52,135 bases of DNA, taken from Bryobacterales bacterium. Lineage in GTDB: Bacteria; Acidobacteriota; Terriglobia; Bryobacterales; UBA6623. Location: positions 1-52,135 of the forward strand of contig JAJEHF010000059.1 of assembly GCA_022823865.1 (NCBI GenBank), read 5' to 3'. The notes under the pieces were generated by a model that was not told the origin of the DNA, did no database searches, and saw nothing but the letters and a program-made list of their open reading frames with translations. This document shows, piece after piece, positions 1 to 8,402 of this stretch; positions within the stretch are counted from its first letter, which is position 1, and every line of letters starts with the position of its first letter. The position numbers and the translations under genes are program-made.

Positions 1-304
1 TCTGTTCGGGCCATAGAACGGGGCTGCCCGGATTGGCGTGACGATCCGACGTTGGGCTAGCGCCCCTCGCAGGTGGTCGCTCATTGGAAGTGAGCGCGGG
101 TGGGGGAGGTTTGTCCGCAGCCTCGGCTTGTTTCACAGTAAGCACCGATCATGGTTTCGCCCGAGAAAGAGTAGCCTCGCGGAAGGGCCCAGAACCCCGG
201 AGCGACTTGGCATCGGCCACCATAGTCGCCGTGCTACAGTTTTTGTCTGCTCCTCCCTAGAGAAACGACGATGGAGGCAACGCAGGAAGGGAATAAATCA
301 CGAA
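1..304. other. Upstream region, no gene supported
   Basis: The reading frame of the following nuclease gene stays open through most of this stretch, but the translation is arginine-rich, low in hydrophobic order and unlike any domain I know. Known DUF262 proteins begin close to the ATG at 305, so I treat this as non-coding leader. No clear promoter or repeat was seen. Confidence 0.4.
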
Positions 305-2317
305 ATGAAAGTTGAGCTTATTCTAGCGAACGTGGAAGCGGGCAAGATTGCCTTGCCCGCATTTCAGCGTGGGTACGTCTGGAAGCGAAGGCAGGTTCGG
401 CAGTTCTTCGACTCGCTTTACAGGGGACACCCGGTTGGGAGCCTTCTGACCTGGCTGACTTCGCGCGACGACGGCGCCGCTACGGAACTCCTATTGGACG
501 GTCAGCAGCGAGTCACGTCGCTTTACGGTGTGATCAAAGGCCGGGCACCAGATTTTTTCAGTGGGGACGATAGAGCGTTCAGCGGCCTGCATTTCCACGC
601 TACAGACGAGAAGTTTGAGTTCTTGCAACCGATCAAGATGAAGGATGATCCGAACTGGTTCGACGTCACGAAGGTGATGCAGGCGGGGCCGAATGGGATT
701 GCAGCCCTAATGGCCGACAAGCTAGCGGACAGCGACGGGACTCTTGATGCCGAATCCCAGATGCGGACCATGGGGCACCTACTCCAGCTTCTTGGGGTGA
801 CCGGAGTGGATCTCCACGTCGAGCAGATCACAGACGAAAACAAGCGCATCGACACAGTCGTGGACATCTTCAACCGCCTCAACAGCGCTGGCACCACGCT
901 GTCGAGCGGCGATCTAGCGCTGGCGAGAATCGCGGCTAAGTGGCCCGAAGTCCGCGACGAGATGCGACAACAGGTCGAGCAGTGGAGTAAACATCGATAT
1001 CACTTCACGGTGGACTGGCTACTCCGATGCGTGAACTCGGTCGTGAACGGAGAGGCGGCGTTTCAATACCTGCACGACACTCCGGGTGAGGACATTAGGA
1101 ATGGCCTACATACCACTGTCAAATATGTCGACGCAATGCTCAACGAGATCTCCAGTACGCTCGGGCTCGACCACGACCGCGTCGTTTTTGGTCGTTACTC
1201 GATTCCGGTCTTGGTGCGCCATCTAGCGCTACGCCCGCCTGGACTGATGAGCAGTGATGAGCGCAAGGGGCTCCTTTACTGGTTCTTGCAAGCGGGGATG
1301 CGGGGCCGCTTCTCTGGCACGACCGAAGCGAAGATTAAGCAGGATTTGCTGGTCGTGGACGGAACTGTGGATGGGATCGAACGGCTGATCGCTGACATCG
1401 GAACGAAGTGGGGACGGCGCCAAGTGACCGCCTCTGATTTCGACGCATGGTCGCTCGGAGCACGTCTCTACCCGGTGCTCTACTGGCTGACTCGGGTGGG
1501 CGGGGCCAAGAACCTCTGCGACGGCGCCGAACTCAGGACAGGCCTTCTGGGCCAGGGGGCCGAATTGGAGGTGCATCACATCTTTCCCAAGGCAGTGCTT
1601 TATGACGCTGAATACGAATACGAGAAACCTCAGGTGAACGCACTCGCGAACCTCTGCTTTCTGACATCCGAGTGCAATAAGTGGATCGGCGCAGCGTGTC
1701 CCGCAGAACCAACTCAATTCCCCAAGGGCAAGCACGATCCCGACCTTCACCACGTGAGCCTCCACGGTTACTTCGCCTTCTTGGAGGAGAAGAACCCCGG
1801 AGTTCTGGAGTCCCAGTGGATACCAATGGACGAGGAGTTGTGGAAGGTAAAGAACTTTCCAGCGTTCCTTGAGGCCCGACGCGGCCTCCTAGCCGCTGCC
1901 GCGAACCGGCACCTGACCACTCTTCATCCGGGACACAGTGAGGTACATGAAGCCAGTGACGGGTCACTTCAAGTAGCGGTTCCGGCCGCATTACCTGCGC
2001 ACGTCTCGGGCGCAGACGAGGAGAGGATTCTGGAGGATCTCCAAGACTGGATGTCTGGGCGAGGGCTGCCCGCCGGCGAGTTCGGCTTCGAGCTTCGCGA
2101 CGCCGCCACTGAGGTGGCCACGGCTACGATTGATCTGGCTTGGCCAAACGGTCTTCCAGAAGGCCGGGGGCGGCCTGTCGCACTTCTGCTGAACGAATCC
2201 GCGGAAACATATCGAACCGTCAGCCAGGCCGGATTCGACTGCCACACGAGCGTCGATGTATTCAAGCACTACGTAGACAGCGAAATCGTCGGCGAGGTTG
2301 CCTTTGCCGTCGCGTGA
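305..2317 (+). CDS. DUF262/HNH nuclease, GmrSD-like
   Basis: Predicted nucleotide-dependent DNA endonuclease of the DUF262 (ParB-like, GmrS) class joined to an HNH domain (GmrD/DUF1524-like). In the 670-residue product the N-terminal third carries FQRGYVW and the hallmark DGQQR near residues 64-68. An HNH-type HHIFPK lies near residue 423, followed by a run containing NLCFL and N-K residues expected of an HNH fold. The last 110 or so residues form an extra domain I cannot name. The ATG at 305 is preferred because DUF262 homology starts there; an AGGAAGGG sequence lies about 13 bases upstream, a rather long spacing. GmrSD enzymes restrict modified phage DNA (type IV restriction), and single-chain relatives are thought to act in phage defence. 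No methyltransferase or specificity gene lies beside it, which fits a standalone type IV enzyme. Confidence 0.85.
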   Translation: MKVELILANVEAGKIALPAFQRGYVWKRRQVRQFFDSLYRGHPVGSLLTWLTSRDDGAATELLLDGQQRVTSLYGVIKGRAPDFFSGDDRAFSGLHFHATDEKFEFLQPIKMKDDPNWFDVTKVMQAGPNGIAALMADKLADSDGTLDAESQMRTMGHLLQLLGVTGVDLHVEQITDENKRIDTVVDIFNRLNSAGTTLSSGDLALARIAAKWPEVRDEMRQQVEQWSKHRYHFTVDWLLRCVNSVVNGEAAFQYLHDTPGEDIRNGLHTTVKYVDAMLNEISSTLGLDHDRVVFGRYSIPVLVRHLALRPPGLMSSDERKGLLYWFLQAGMRGRFSGTTEAKIKQDLLVVDGTVDGIERLIADIGTKWGRRQVTASDFDAWSLGARLYPVLYWLTRVGGAKNLCDGAELRTGLLGQGAELEVHHIFPKAVLYDAEYEYEKPQVNALANLCFLTSECNKWIGAACPAEPTQFPKGKHDPDLHHVSLHGYFAFLEEKNPGVLESQWIPMDEELWKVKNFPAFLEARRGLLAAAANRHLTTLHPGHSEVHEASDGSLQVAVPAALPAHVSGADEERILEDLQDWMSGRGLPAGEFGFELRDAATEVATATIDLAWPNGLPEGRGRPVALLLNESAETYRTVSQAGFDCHTSVDVFKHYVDSEIVGEVAFAVA

Positions 2318-2728
2318 CGAATTCCCCGCAGGGATCATGCCGTCTTGAACGATTGGGATGGGCCTCTGTACGGCTCGGCGCCTCCCACCCCGTTGGAAGG
2401 CAGCCTGACTTGCATTTTCTGACATCGCCACTCTCGGAGATCCGCGCACCGGTGGGCTATCCCACAATGGACTTGGCCAATCCCTGATGGTTCGGTGAAC
2501 GGAGCGTGTTCAGCCAAGCGCGCTGCTTATGCAAGGACAGAGACTGCTCGAATCTCGTTGTGGTTGCGCCGGTCAAGATCCCGGCCCATGTGGCAACTAT
2601 GATCGAGATACTGCAATTGAGCAACCGTGACCGCAAGCTCAGCATGTATACTCTGGTTGACTCGGGACCGTAGCGGGACGAACTTCCGCCGGTCAGTTGA
2701 CCCGGATCCCGCAAGACAGAGAACGCCG
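2318..2728. other. Intergenic region with promoter of the first A-B cassette
   Basis: No coding sequence with recognisable features was found. The stretch separates the nuclease from the secreted-protein cassette and holds the -10 element described at 2647. Confidence 0.4.
2647..2652 (+). promoter_or_regulatory. -10 element TATACT upstream of the first A gene
   Basis: TATACT is followed by the ATG at 2729, predicting a leader of about 70 bases. The same TATACTC string precedes the two minus-strand genes of this region (DUF6152 and the quinoprotein dehydrogenase), which suggests shared sigma-70 control. No good -35 was seen. Confidence 0.4.
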
Positions 2729-3559
2729 ATGTTGCGCAAACCCTTGTCCGGAGCCTCAATAGCTGCGATGGCATTGCTGTGCGGCGCTCTGGGAACGCAG
2801 GCCTCCGCCCAGTACGCCGCGGCACGCACGCCCGACGGCAACCCTGACCTCAACGGCATCTGGCAGGCCATGGGCTCGGCACACTGGGACCTGGAAGACC
2901 ACGCGGCCCGCCACGGACCGGTCGAGGCGCTCGGGGCGCTCGGCGCGATACCGGCCGGGCTCAGCGTGGTGGAAGGCGGCACGATCCCGTACCAGCCTTG
3001 GGCCGCCGAGCAGCGCGCGAAAAACCTGGAGAACTGGCTAAAGCTCGATCCAGCGGTGAAGTGCTTCATGCCGGGCATCCCTCGTGCCACCTACATGCCG
3101 CTTCCGTTCCAGATCGTCCAGACCCCAACCAAGATGCTGTTCGCCTACGAATTCGGTGGCAACAGCCGAATTGTATGGCTGGATCGGCCCGACAGCGAAG
3201 CTCTCGCCCCGTCGTGGATGGGCTATTCGTTGGGTCGCTGGGAAGGCGAAACGCTGGTCGTTGACGTGACAGCGCAGGTGGCCGACACCTGGTTTGACAG
3301 TTCAGGGAACTTCCACAGCGAGGAACTGCGCGTGGAGGAACGGTACACCCGGACCGGGCCTAACACGCTCCGCTACGAGGCCACTATCGAGGATCCCAAG
3401 GTGTTCACCCGTCCGTGGAAGATCAGCATGCCGCTCTACCGGCGCCTCGAGCCCAACGCGCAGATTCTCGAGTTCAAGTGCGTGCCGTTCGCCGAGGGCG
3501 CCACCTACGGACACCTCAGCCGGGATGCCGAGGCACCGGAGGCCGAACCCGAGGACTAG
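2729..3559 (+). CDS. Secreted protein, family A (first copy)
   Basis: The 276-residue protein has a signal peptide of about 30 residues ending at an Ala-Ser-Ala-Gln site. I do not know its function. The mature part opens with TPDGNPDLNGIWQA and contains GALGAIP, IPYQPWA, WLKLDP, ATYMPLPFQIVQTP, GRWEGETLVVDV, ADTWFD and YEATIED. The same blocks recur in the gene at 7548, so the two are paralogues. Weaker matches (GRWEG-TLVV, YE-TI-DP, a late Cys) link it to the family B neighbour. It probably forms a transcription unit with B, since the next ATG is 15 bases after its stop. The ATG at 2729 is chosen because it gives a complete signal peptide. Proteins of this kind are, as I recall, found beside PQQ dehydrogenases and DUF6152 genes, so a periplasmic role in quinoprotein metabolism is a guess. 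Confidence 0.8.
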   Translation: MLRKPLSGASIAAMALLCGALGTQASAQYAAARTPDGNPDLNGIWQAMGSAHWDLEDHAARHGPVEALGALGAIPAGLSVVEGGTIPYQPWAAEQRAKNLENWLKLDPAVKCFMPGIPRATYMPLPFQIVQTPTKMLFAYEFGGNSRIVWLDRPDSEALAPSWMGYSLGRWEGETLVVDVTAQVADTWFDSSGNFHSEELRVEERYTRTGPNTLRYEATIEDPKVFTRPWKISMPLYRRLEPNAQILEFKCVPFAEGATYGHLSRDAEAPEAEPED

Positions 3560-3574
3560 AAGAGGAGACGAGCC

Positions 3575-4672
3575 ATGGCCCACGCCAGCGATCACACACT
3601 GCGTTTCATCAAACGGATGCTGCGCACCTGCGCTTTGGCGACCAGCGCGCTGCTGCTGGCGGCGCTGCCAGTGACAGTCCTTGCGGCCGACCCGCCGACC
3701 ACGAGCTGGGGCGCGCCCGACCTGCAAGGCACGTGGGACTTCCGTTCCATCACTCCGTTCGAGCGCCCGAAGGAACTCGCCGACAAGGAGTTCCTCACGG
3801 CCGAAGAGGCCGAGGCCTGGGAGAAGCGCACGCTTGACGCCAGAGCCGCTCAGCGCAATCGAGACCCGGTCCAAGGACAGGGGGACGTGGATGTCGGCTA
3901 CAACGCCTTTTGGCTGGATCGAGGAGAGAAGATGACCGGGACGATGCGAACGTCTCTGGTCGTCGATCCGCCTAACGGGCGGATACCCGCCCTGACCGAC
4001 CTCGCCAAGCGGCGCTCGGACGAGCGCTATGCCCGCTGGGGCGGCGTCCCGTCCGGCCCCGAGGATCGGAATCCCCTGGAGCGTTGCATCGTGGGCTTCA
4101 ACTCCGGCCCTCCCATGAATCCGGGCGCCTACAACAACTTCGCGGAGATCTTCCAAACGCCGACGTACGTCGCCATTCTCAACGAGATGATCAACGACCA
4201 CCGCATCATCCCGCTCGACGGAAGGGACCACGTTCCCGAGAACATGCGCTTCTGGAAGGGCGACTCGCGCGGCCGCTGGGAAGGCAACACGCTGGTCGTG
4301 ACGACCAAGAACTTCACCAAGCACACCAACTTCCGCGGCTCGGGCCCGAACATGGTGCTCACTGAACGCTTCACCAGGACATCGGAGGAAACGCTGCTCT
4401 ACGAATACACCATCGATGACCCCGAATCGTTCGAAGCTCCTTGGTCGGTGGCGGTGGAGATGAAGAATTCGTCCGACCCGCTGCTGGAATACGCTTGCCA
4501 CGAAGGCAACCGCGCCATGACCCTGATGCTCTCCGGAGCCCGCGCGCGGGAACAGAAGGGCCAAAGCGCCGACGACTGGCTGGCTTCTTGGTATGGCGGG
4601 GCGAAGGCGGCCAAGGCCGCTAAAGAAGCCGTGGAGAGCGAAGCGGCAGCCTCTCCGGACGATGGGAATTGA
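3575..4672 (+). CDS. Secreted protein, family B (first copy)
   Basis: The 365-residue protein has a late hydrophobic signal segment (about residues 15-36) after a basic N-terminus. It then shows SWGAPDLQGTWDFR, ITPFERP, DPPNGRIPALT, GPEDRNPLERC, AYNNFAEIFQTP, IPLDGRDH, GRWEGNTLVV, NMVLTERFTR and YEYTIDDPESF. A Cys-His-Glu-Gly near residue 306 and an invariant Arg-Cys are candidate metal or disulphide residues. A GAGGAGA Shine-Dalgarno sits before the ATG. The function is unknown. It pairs with the family A gene upstream and has a close paralogue at 8403. The C-terminal tail is alanine- and lysine-rich and is absent from the second copy. Its stop codon directly abuts the stop of the convergent DUF6152 gene. 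Confidence 0.8.
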   Translation: MAHASDHTLRFIKRMLRTCALATSALLLAALPVTVLAADPPTTSWGAPDLQGTWDFRSITPFERPKELADKEFLTAEEAEAWEKRTLDARAAQRNRDPVQGQGDVDVGYNAFWLDRGEKMTGTMRTSLVVDPPNGRIPALTDLAKRRSDERYARWGGVPSGPEDRNPLERCIVGFNSGPPMNPGAYNNFAEIFQTPTYVAILNEMINDHRIIPLDGRDHVPENMRFWKGDSRGRWEGNTLVVTTKNFTKHTNFRGSGPNMVLTERFTRTSEETLLYEYTIDDPESFEAPWSVAVEMKNSSDPLLEYACHEGNRAMTLMLSGARAREQKGQSADDWLASWYGGAKAAKAAKEAVESEAAASPDDGN

Positions 4673-5119
4673 TCAGGGACGCTTCGGCTCGCTGGGGTCC
4701 GCACCGTCGCGGGGCGCGCCGGTCCCGGATGAGCCCATGAAGAGCTTGCGCCCGTCCTGAAACGTGATGTCGCGACCACTGCCCTTGCAATTCGGATCGC
4801 ACAGCCTGTCCTTGCTCTGGTAGCCGCGCACCGTCACCGCCGTCCCGGGCACCAAAAGCGTCTTGGTTAGCCCGCGGCGCAGGAGGGTGTTGGGCGTGCC
4901 TGCCTCAAGCTCCCACGTCAGTGTCGCGCCATCTTCGCGCTCCATCATGACGTGGACCCATGCGTGAGGGTTGATCCACTCGACCTTGACCACCTTGCCG
5001 ATCACCTTGATCGGTGCGTTGGCATCGAACTCGGCGGAGAACGCGTGGTGCGCGTAAGCGCACGGAACGATCGCCAGCACAGCGGTCAAGAGCAGCGCGG
5101 AAACAGTGTTGCGAATCAT
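4673..5119 (-). CDS. DUF6152 family periplasmic protein (first copy)
   Basis: The 148-residue protein has a signal peptide cleaved just before His-His-Ala-Phe. The mature part has HHAFSAEFDAN, VEWINPHAWVHV, GTPNTLLRRG, GRDITFQDG and SSGTGAPRDG, the pattern I associate with DUF6152. The paired histidines at the mature N-terminus could bind a metal, but no biochemical role is known to me. The ATG at 5119 has AAAGGG upstream; an earlier in-frame start near 5152 would overlap the -10 element. It is convergent with family B and ends at the adjacent base. A second DUF6152 gene follows the other A-B pair at 9641. Confidence 0.8.
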   Translation of the reverse strand: MIRNTVSALLLTAVLAIVPCAYAHHAFSAEFDANAPIKVIGKVVKVEWINPHAWVHVMMEREDGATLTWELEAGTPNTLLRRGLTKTLLVPGTAVTVRGYQSKDRLCDPNCKGSGRDITFQDGRKLFMGSSGTGAPRDGADPSEPKRP

Positions 5120-5156
5120 CGACCCTTTCTCGTCCTGTCCAAGGCGGACCACTAAG

Positions 5157-5162
5157 AGTATA
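5157..5162 (-). promoter_or_regulatory. -10 element TATACT for DUF6152
   Basis: Read on the minus strand, TATACTCTTAG lies 37 bases before the ATG at 5119, giving a short leader that includes the AAAGGG ribosome site. The quinoprotein gene stops just upstream at 5197, so DUF6152 has its own promoter. Confidence 0.4.
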
Positions 5163-5196
5163 TGCGACCCGCCACCGGGCGGGGCTGCGGACTTGC

Positions 5197-7311
5197 CTAT
5201 TGGCCGGACGTTTCGCGGTCGATGTTGGCCCGCGAGATGATGTACTGCCGGATCAGTTCCGTCTCGGTCTCGTTTAGGTCGTTGCCAAAACTGTCCATGC
5301 CAAGATCCAGCAGCAAGCCTTCACGCACGACTTTCTGGAAGGCGTCGTGGATGGCCGGGCTCATCAAGCGCAGGTCCGCGTTACGGTAGCCCCGCGCTCC
5401 GTAGCCGTGGCACGAGGCGCAGAATTGGTGATAGAGCGTCTCGCCTTGGGCCAATTCCTCAGTTGACGCTGTCATCGGCGGTTGCTCCGGAATCGACCTG
5501 TCGCGCGATGGCGGTTCCGGCAGAGCATGATCCGCGCCGAGCGAGAAAACGAGCAGCTTTCCGAAATCGAGATAGGTGAAGCTGGCGCCGACCACTACTG
5601 CCACGTATTGCGTATTGCCGACTCGGTAGGTGACCGGAGGGGCGATGATCGACCCGTAAGCGTCGAACTCCCAGAGCCGCTCACCTGTGTCGCTGTTGTA
5701 GGCCGATAGCGTCCCGCTGCCGTCACCTTGGAAGACAAGCCCGCCGGCAGTCGAAAGCACGCCTCCGATCCGTGCGGTCTTGTTCTGCACCTTCCAGGCG
5801 GTCTCCCCGGTGAGCGGGTCGAAAGCCTTGAGAAACCCCTTTGGCTCAGGCCGCTCCCCCGCTTCTTCGATGAGCTTCGTGCGATAGGCACCCATCGCAA
5901 CGCCCAAGTTCATGGTTCGCTCGCGCGGGCGGTAGACACCGGTCTCGCGATAGTCCTTCGGGAGGGCGAAAAAGAATGGTGTGTCGTGCGTCGGGATGTA
6001 CATCAGGCCCTTGGCGGCGTCAAACGACATCGGCTCCCAGTTGTGCGCGCCCGTGTTTCCCGGCAGGATCCACTGTGGCTTCTCCTCCCACACGACATCC
6101 GGATTCTCGACCGGCCTCCCCGTCTCCATGTCGACGTGGGTGGCCCACGTCATCGCACCGTAGGGATGCGCCCTGAGGAGTTCGCCATCGATGCGGTCCA
6201 ATACGTAGAAGAACCCGTTCTTGGGCGCCTGCATGAGCACCTTGCGGTCTGCTCCGTCGACCTCCATGTCAGCCAAGACCATGTCCTGCGTCGCCGTGTA
6301 GTCCCAGTTGTCGCCGGGCGTGGTCTGGTAGTACCACTTCATCCGGCCGGTCTCAGGGTCCAGGGCCACGACCGACGACAGGAAGAGGTTGTCGCCGCCT
6401 CCGGGCGAGCGGATCTTGCGCGACCACGGCGTGCCGTTGCCCACGCCGATGTAGACCGTGTGCAAGTCGGCGTCGTAGGTCATGCTGTTCCACACCGTGC
6501 CGCCGCCGCCGAGCTTCCACCATTCGCCGTTCCAAGTCTCGGCCGCCATCTCCATCTCGGGATGCTCGAACGGCATGGAGGGATCGCCCGGCACGGTGAA
6601 GAAACGCCACTCCTTCTCGCCTGTCTCGGCGTTGTAGGCAGTCACGTAGCCGCGGTGGTCCCACTCGGAGCCGCTGTTGCCGATGAAGACCTTCCCGGCG
6701 GCGGCTAGCGGAGCGCCGGAAATGGTGTAGGGGACCCGGGACGGGTAATCGTCGGTGGCCACATCCCACACTTTCTTTCCCGTCCGGGCATCGATCGCCA
6801 CCAAGCGGGCGTCAAACGTAGCCGTATAGACCCGGTTCCGGTACACCGCCACGCCCCGATTGATCGGCCCGCCGCAGCACGACCAGCGGGCGCGTGTGCG
6901 CTGGGTCTTGGGGTCGAACGTCCAGATCGTCTCGCCCGTATCGGCGTCGACTGCCGAGACAGCACTCCAGCTGTCTGTGACATACAGGACGCCATCCACC
7001 ACGATCGGGGACGATTGCAAGCGATGGCGGACTTCGATCTTGCGCGTCCAGTTCAAGCCTAGGTCGCGAACGGTCCGGCGGTTGACCTGCTCGAGCGGGG
7101 AAAAGCGGTGCTGGCTGTACCCGCGTCCGTATGCCAGCCACTGTCCGGGATCGTTGTCGTCGATCCTGTCGATCCGCTCGTCATCGACACGCCCAGCGGA
7201 TGGCTGGCTTGTGGAACTCTGCGCGGAAGCCGTGGCAACGCAGCATGCTAGCGCCATCGCAAGACCGACGAAACCGCGCTTGGGGGACAAGAGGCTCGAC
7301 GATAGGTCCAC
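5197..7311 (-). CDS. PQQ-dependent dehydrogenase with C-terminal cytochrome c
   Basis: Periplasmic quinohaemoprotein alcohol dehydrogenase. It should oxidise an alcohol or aldehyde at PQQ and pass electrons through its own haem c to a soluble cytochrome or the respiratory chain. The 704-residue chain starts with GTG and has a signal peptide to about residue 30. It contains the adjacent Cys pair at 145-146 (SCCGGP), which in this family forms the disulphide over PQQ, repeated propeller blades such as ALDPETGRMKW and ALDKETG-like strands, NWDYTATQD, and a haem site CASCH at 631-635 with a later Met (near 672) as possible axial ligand. Length and order fit the type II enzymes. The substrate cannot be told from sequence. 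It lies between the two A-B-DUF6152 cassettes, in divergent orientation to the second. Confidence 0.93.
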   Translation of the reverse strand: MDLSSSLLSPKRGFVGLAMALACCVATASAQSSTSQPSAGRVDDERIDRIDDNDPGQWLAYGRGYSQHRFSPLEQVNRRTVRDLGLNWTRKIEVRHRLQSSPIVVDGVLYVTDSWSAVSAVDADTGETIWTFDPKTQRTRARWSCCGGPINRGVAVYRNRVYTATFDARLVAIDARTGKKVWDVATDDYPSRVPYTISGAPLAAAGKVFIGNSGSEWDHRGYVTAYNAETGEKEWRFFTVPGDPSMPFEHPEMEMAAETWNGEWWKLGGGGTVWNSMTYDADLHTVYIGVGNGTPWSRKIRSPGGGDNLFLSSVVALDPETGRMKWYYQTTPGDNWDYTATQDMVLADMEVDGADRKVLMQAPKNGFFYVLDRIDGELLRAHPYGAMTWATHVDMETGRPVENPDVVWEEKPQWILPGNTGAHNWEPMSFDAAKGLMYIPTHDTPFFFALPKDYRETGVYRPRERTMNLGVAMGAYRTKLIEEAGERPEPKGFLKAFDPLTGETAWKVQNKTARIGGVLSTAGGLVFQGDGSGTLSAYNSDTGERLWEFDAYGSIIAPPVTYRVGNTQYVAVVVGASFTYLDFGKLLVFSLGADHALPEPPSRDRSIPEQPPMTASTEELAQGETLYHQFCASCHGYGARGYRNADLRLMSPAIHDAFQKVVREGLLLDLGMDSFGNDLNETETELIRQYIISRANIDRETSGQ

Positions 7312-7354
7312 TGCTCGATTCCGGTGACCGCTGCCGCACGGCTGCCGGGCTGAG

Positions 7355-7360
7355 AGTATA
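7355..7360 (-). promoter_or_regulatory. -10 element TATACT for the quinoprotein gene
   Basis: TATACTC on the minus strand lies 43 bases before the GTG start, matching the element upstream of DUF6152 and of the first A gene. Confidence 0.4.
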
Positions 7361-7547
7361 GCGCAGGCTGGCCGGCTCGATCGCGAATCCGCCAGCGTGC
7401 GGCCGCTTCAGGGGCAGACCGGCCTCAAGCTTGCTCGGCAGGGAGGATACCGCCGGGCCCAGACCAAGGCCCAGGCGGGGAACGAACTCACTGATTCCTG
7501 CGATTCCCGGTTTCGCTCCGGCCCGAATCGGTAGTAGACTCTTCAAA

Positions 7548-8387
7548 GTGTTGCAAGTGATTCGACCCCACTCCCGATCCCAGTCTGCCAGCGCGCTGGT
7601 CACTGCGGCGACTCTCTGCTTCTGCCTGGTGCTGGTGGCAGCGGGCGGGCTTGCGCAAGACTATCAAGCCCCGCTCACCCCCGACGGGAACCCGAACCTG
7701 AACGGCATCTGGCAGGCCCTGGGCTCAGCCAACTGGAATATCGAGGGCCACTCGGCCGAAGCCGGGCCGGTCGTCAACATGGGGGCTCTGGGCGCGATTC
7801 CCGGCGGGTTGGGCATCGTGGAGGGCGGCGAAATCCCCTACCAACCCTGGGCGCTGGAGAAGCGGCTGCAGAACAAGGCGGACTGGCTCAAGCTGGATCC
7901 GGTCGTCAAGTGCTACATGCCCGGCGTGCCGCGGGCCACCTACATGCCGTTCCCGTTCCAGATTGTCCAAACGCCGGACCACATCTTGATCGCGTACGAG
8001 TTCGCCAGCGCATCTCGCGTGGTCTACATGAACCGGCCGGACTTCGAGCATCCCGGCGACGCGTGGATGGGGCACTCGCGGGGCCGCTGGGAAGGGCAGA
8101 CGCTGGTGGTGGATGTCAGCAACCATGTCGCCGACACGTGGTTCGACAGCGCCGGAAATTTCCATTCCGAGTCGCTGAAGGTAGTCGAGCGGTACACGCC
8201 CGCCGGCCCGAACCACCTGTTGTACGAGGCCACCATCGAAGACGAGAACGTGTTCACCCGGCCGTGGAAGATCAAGCTTCCGCTCTACCGGCGCATGGAC
8301 GAGAACATGCAGCTGCTCGAATTCAAGTGCGTGGAGTTCGTCGAGGAGATGATGTACGGGCACTTGCGCAAGAAGGAAACGGAATGA
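7548..8387 (+). CDS. Secreted protein, family A (second copy)
   Basis: About 279 residues, with a signal peptide ending near Gly-Leu-Ala-Gln. It repeats all motifs of the 2729 gene: TPDGNPNLNGIWQA, GALGAIPGGL, IPYQPWA, WLKLDP, ATYMPFPFQIVQTP, GRWEGQTLVVDV, ADTWFD and YEATIED. No internal ATG gives a signal peptide. GTG at 7548 or 7557 does, and TAGACT lies 7 bases before 7548, so a leaderless GTG start is plausible. An in-frame ATG at 7431 would add 39 residues with no homology to the first copy. The function is unknown. It forms an operon with the B gene that follows and perhaps with DUF6152 at 9641. Confidence 0.75.
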   Translation: MLQVIRPHSRSQSASALVTAATLCFCLVLVAAGGLAQDYQAPLTPDGNPNLNGIWQALGSANWNIEGHSAEAGPVVNMGALGAIPGGLGIVEGGEIPYQPWALEKRLQNKADWLKLDPVVKCYMPGVPRATYMPFPFQIVQTPDHILIAYEFASASRVVYMNRPDFEHPGDAWMGHSRGRWEGQTLVVDVSNHVADTWFDSAGNFHSESLKVVERYTPAGPNHLLYEATIEDENVFTRPWKIKLPLYRRMDENMQLLEFKCVEFVEEMMYGHLRKKETE

Positions 8388-8402
8388 GCTAGGAGGTTCG
8401 CC

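Noticed and set aside
1229..1765. Long open frame opposite the nuclease gene
   Set aside because: It is a shadow of the DUF262/HNH coding sequence; composition and lack of motifs show it is not a gene.
3302..4564. 420-codon open frame opposite the A and B genes
   Set aside because: It spans two real genes on the other strand; it is a GC-rich antisense shadow.
5728..6708. 326-codon open frame opposite the quinoprotein gene
   Set aside because: It lies wholly within a clear PQQ dehydrogenase and encodes His/Arg/Val-rich noise.
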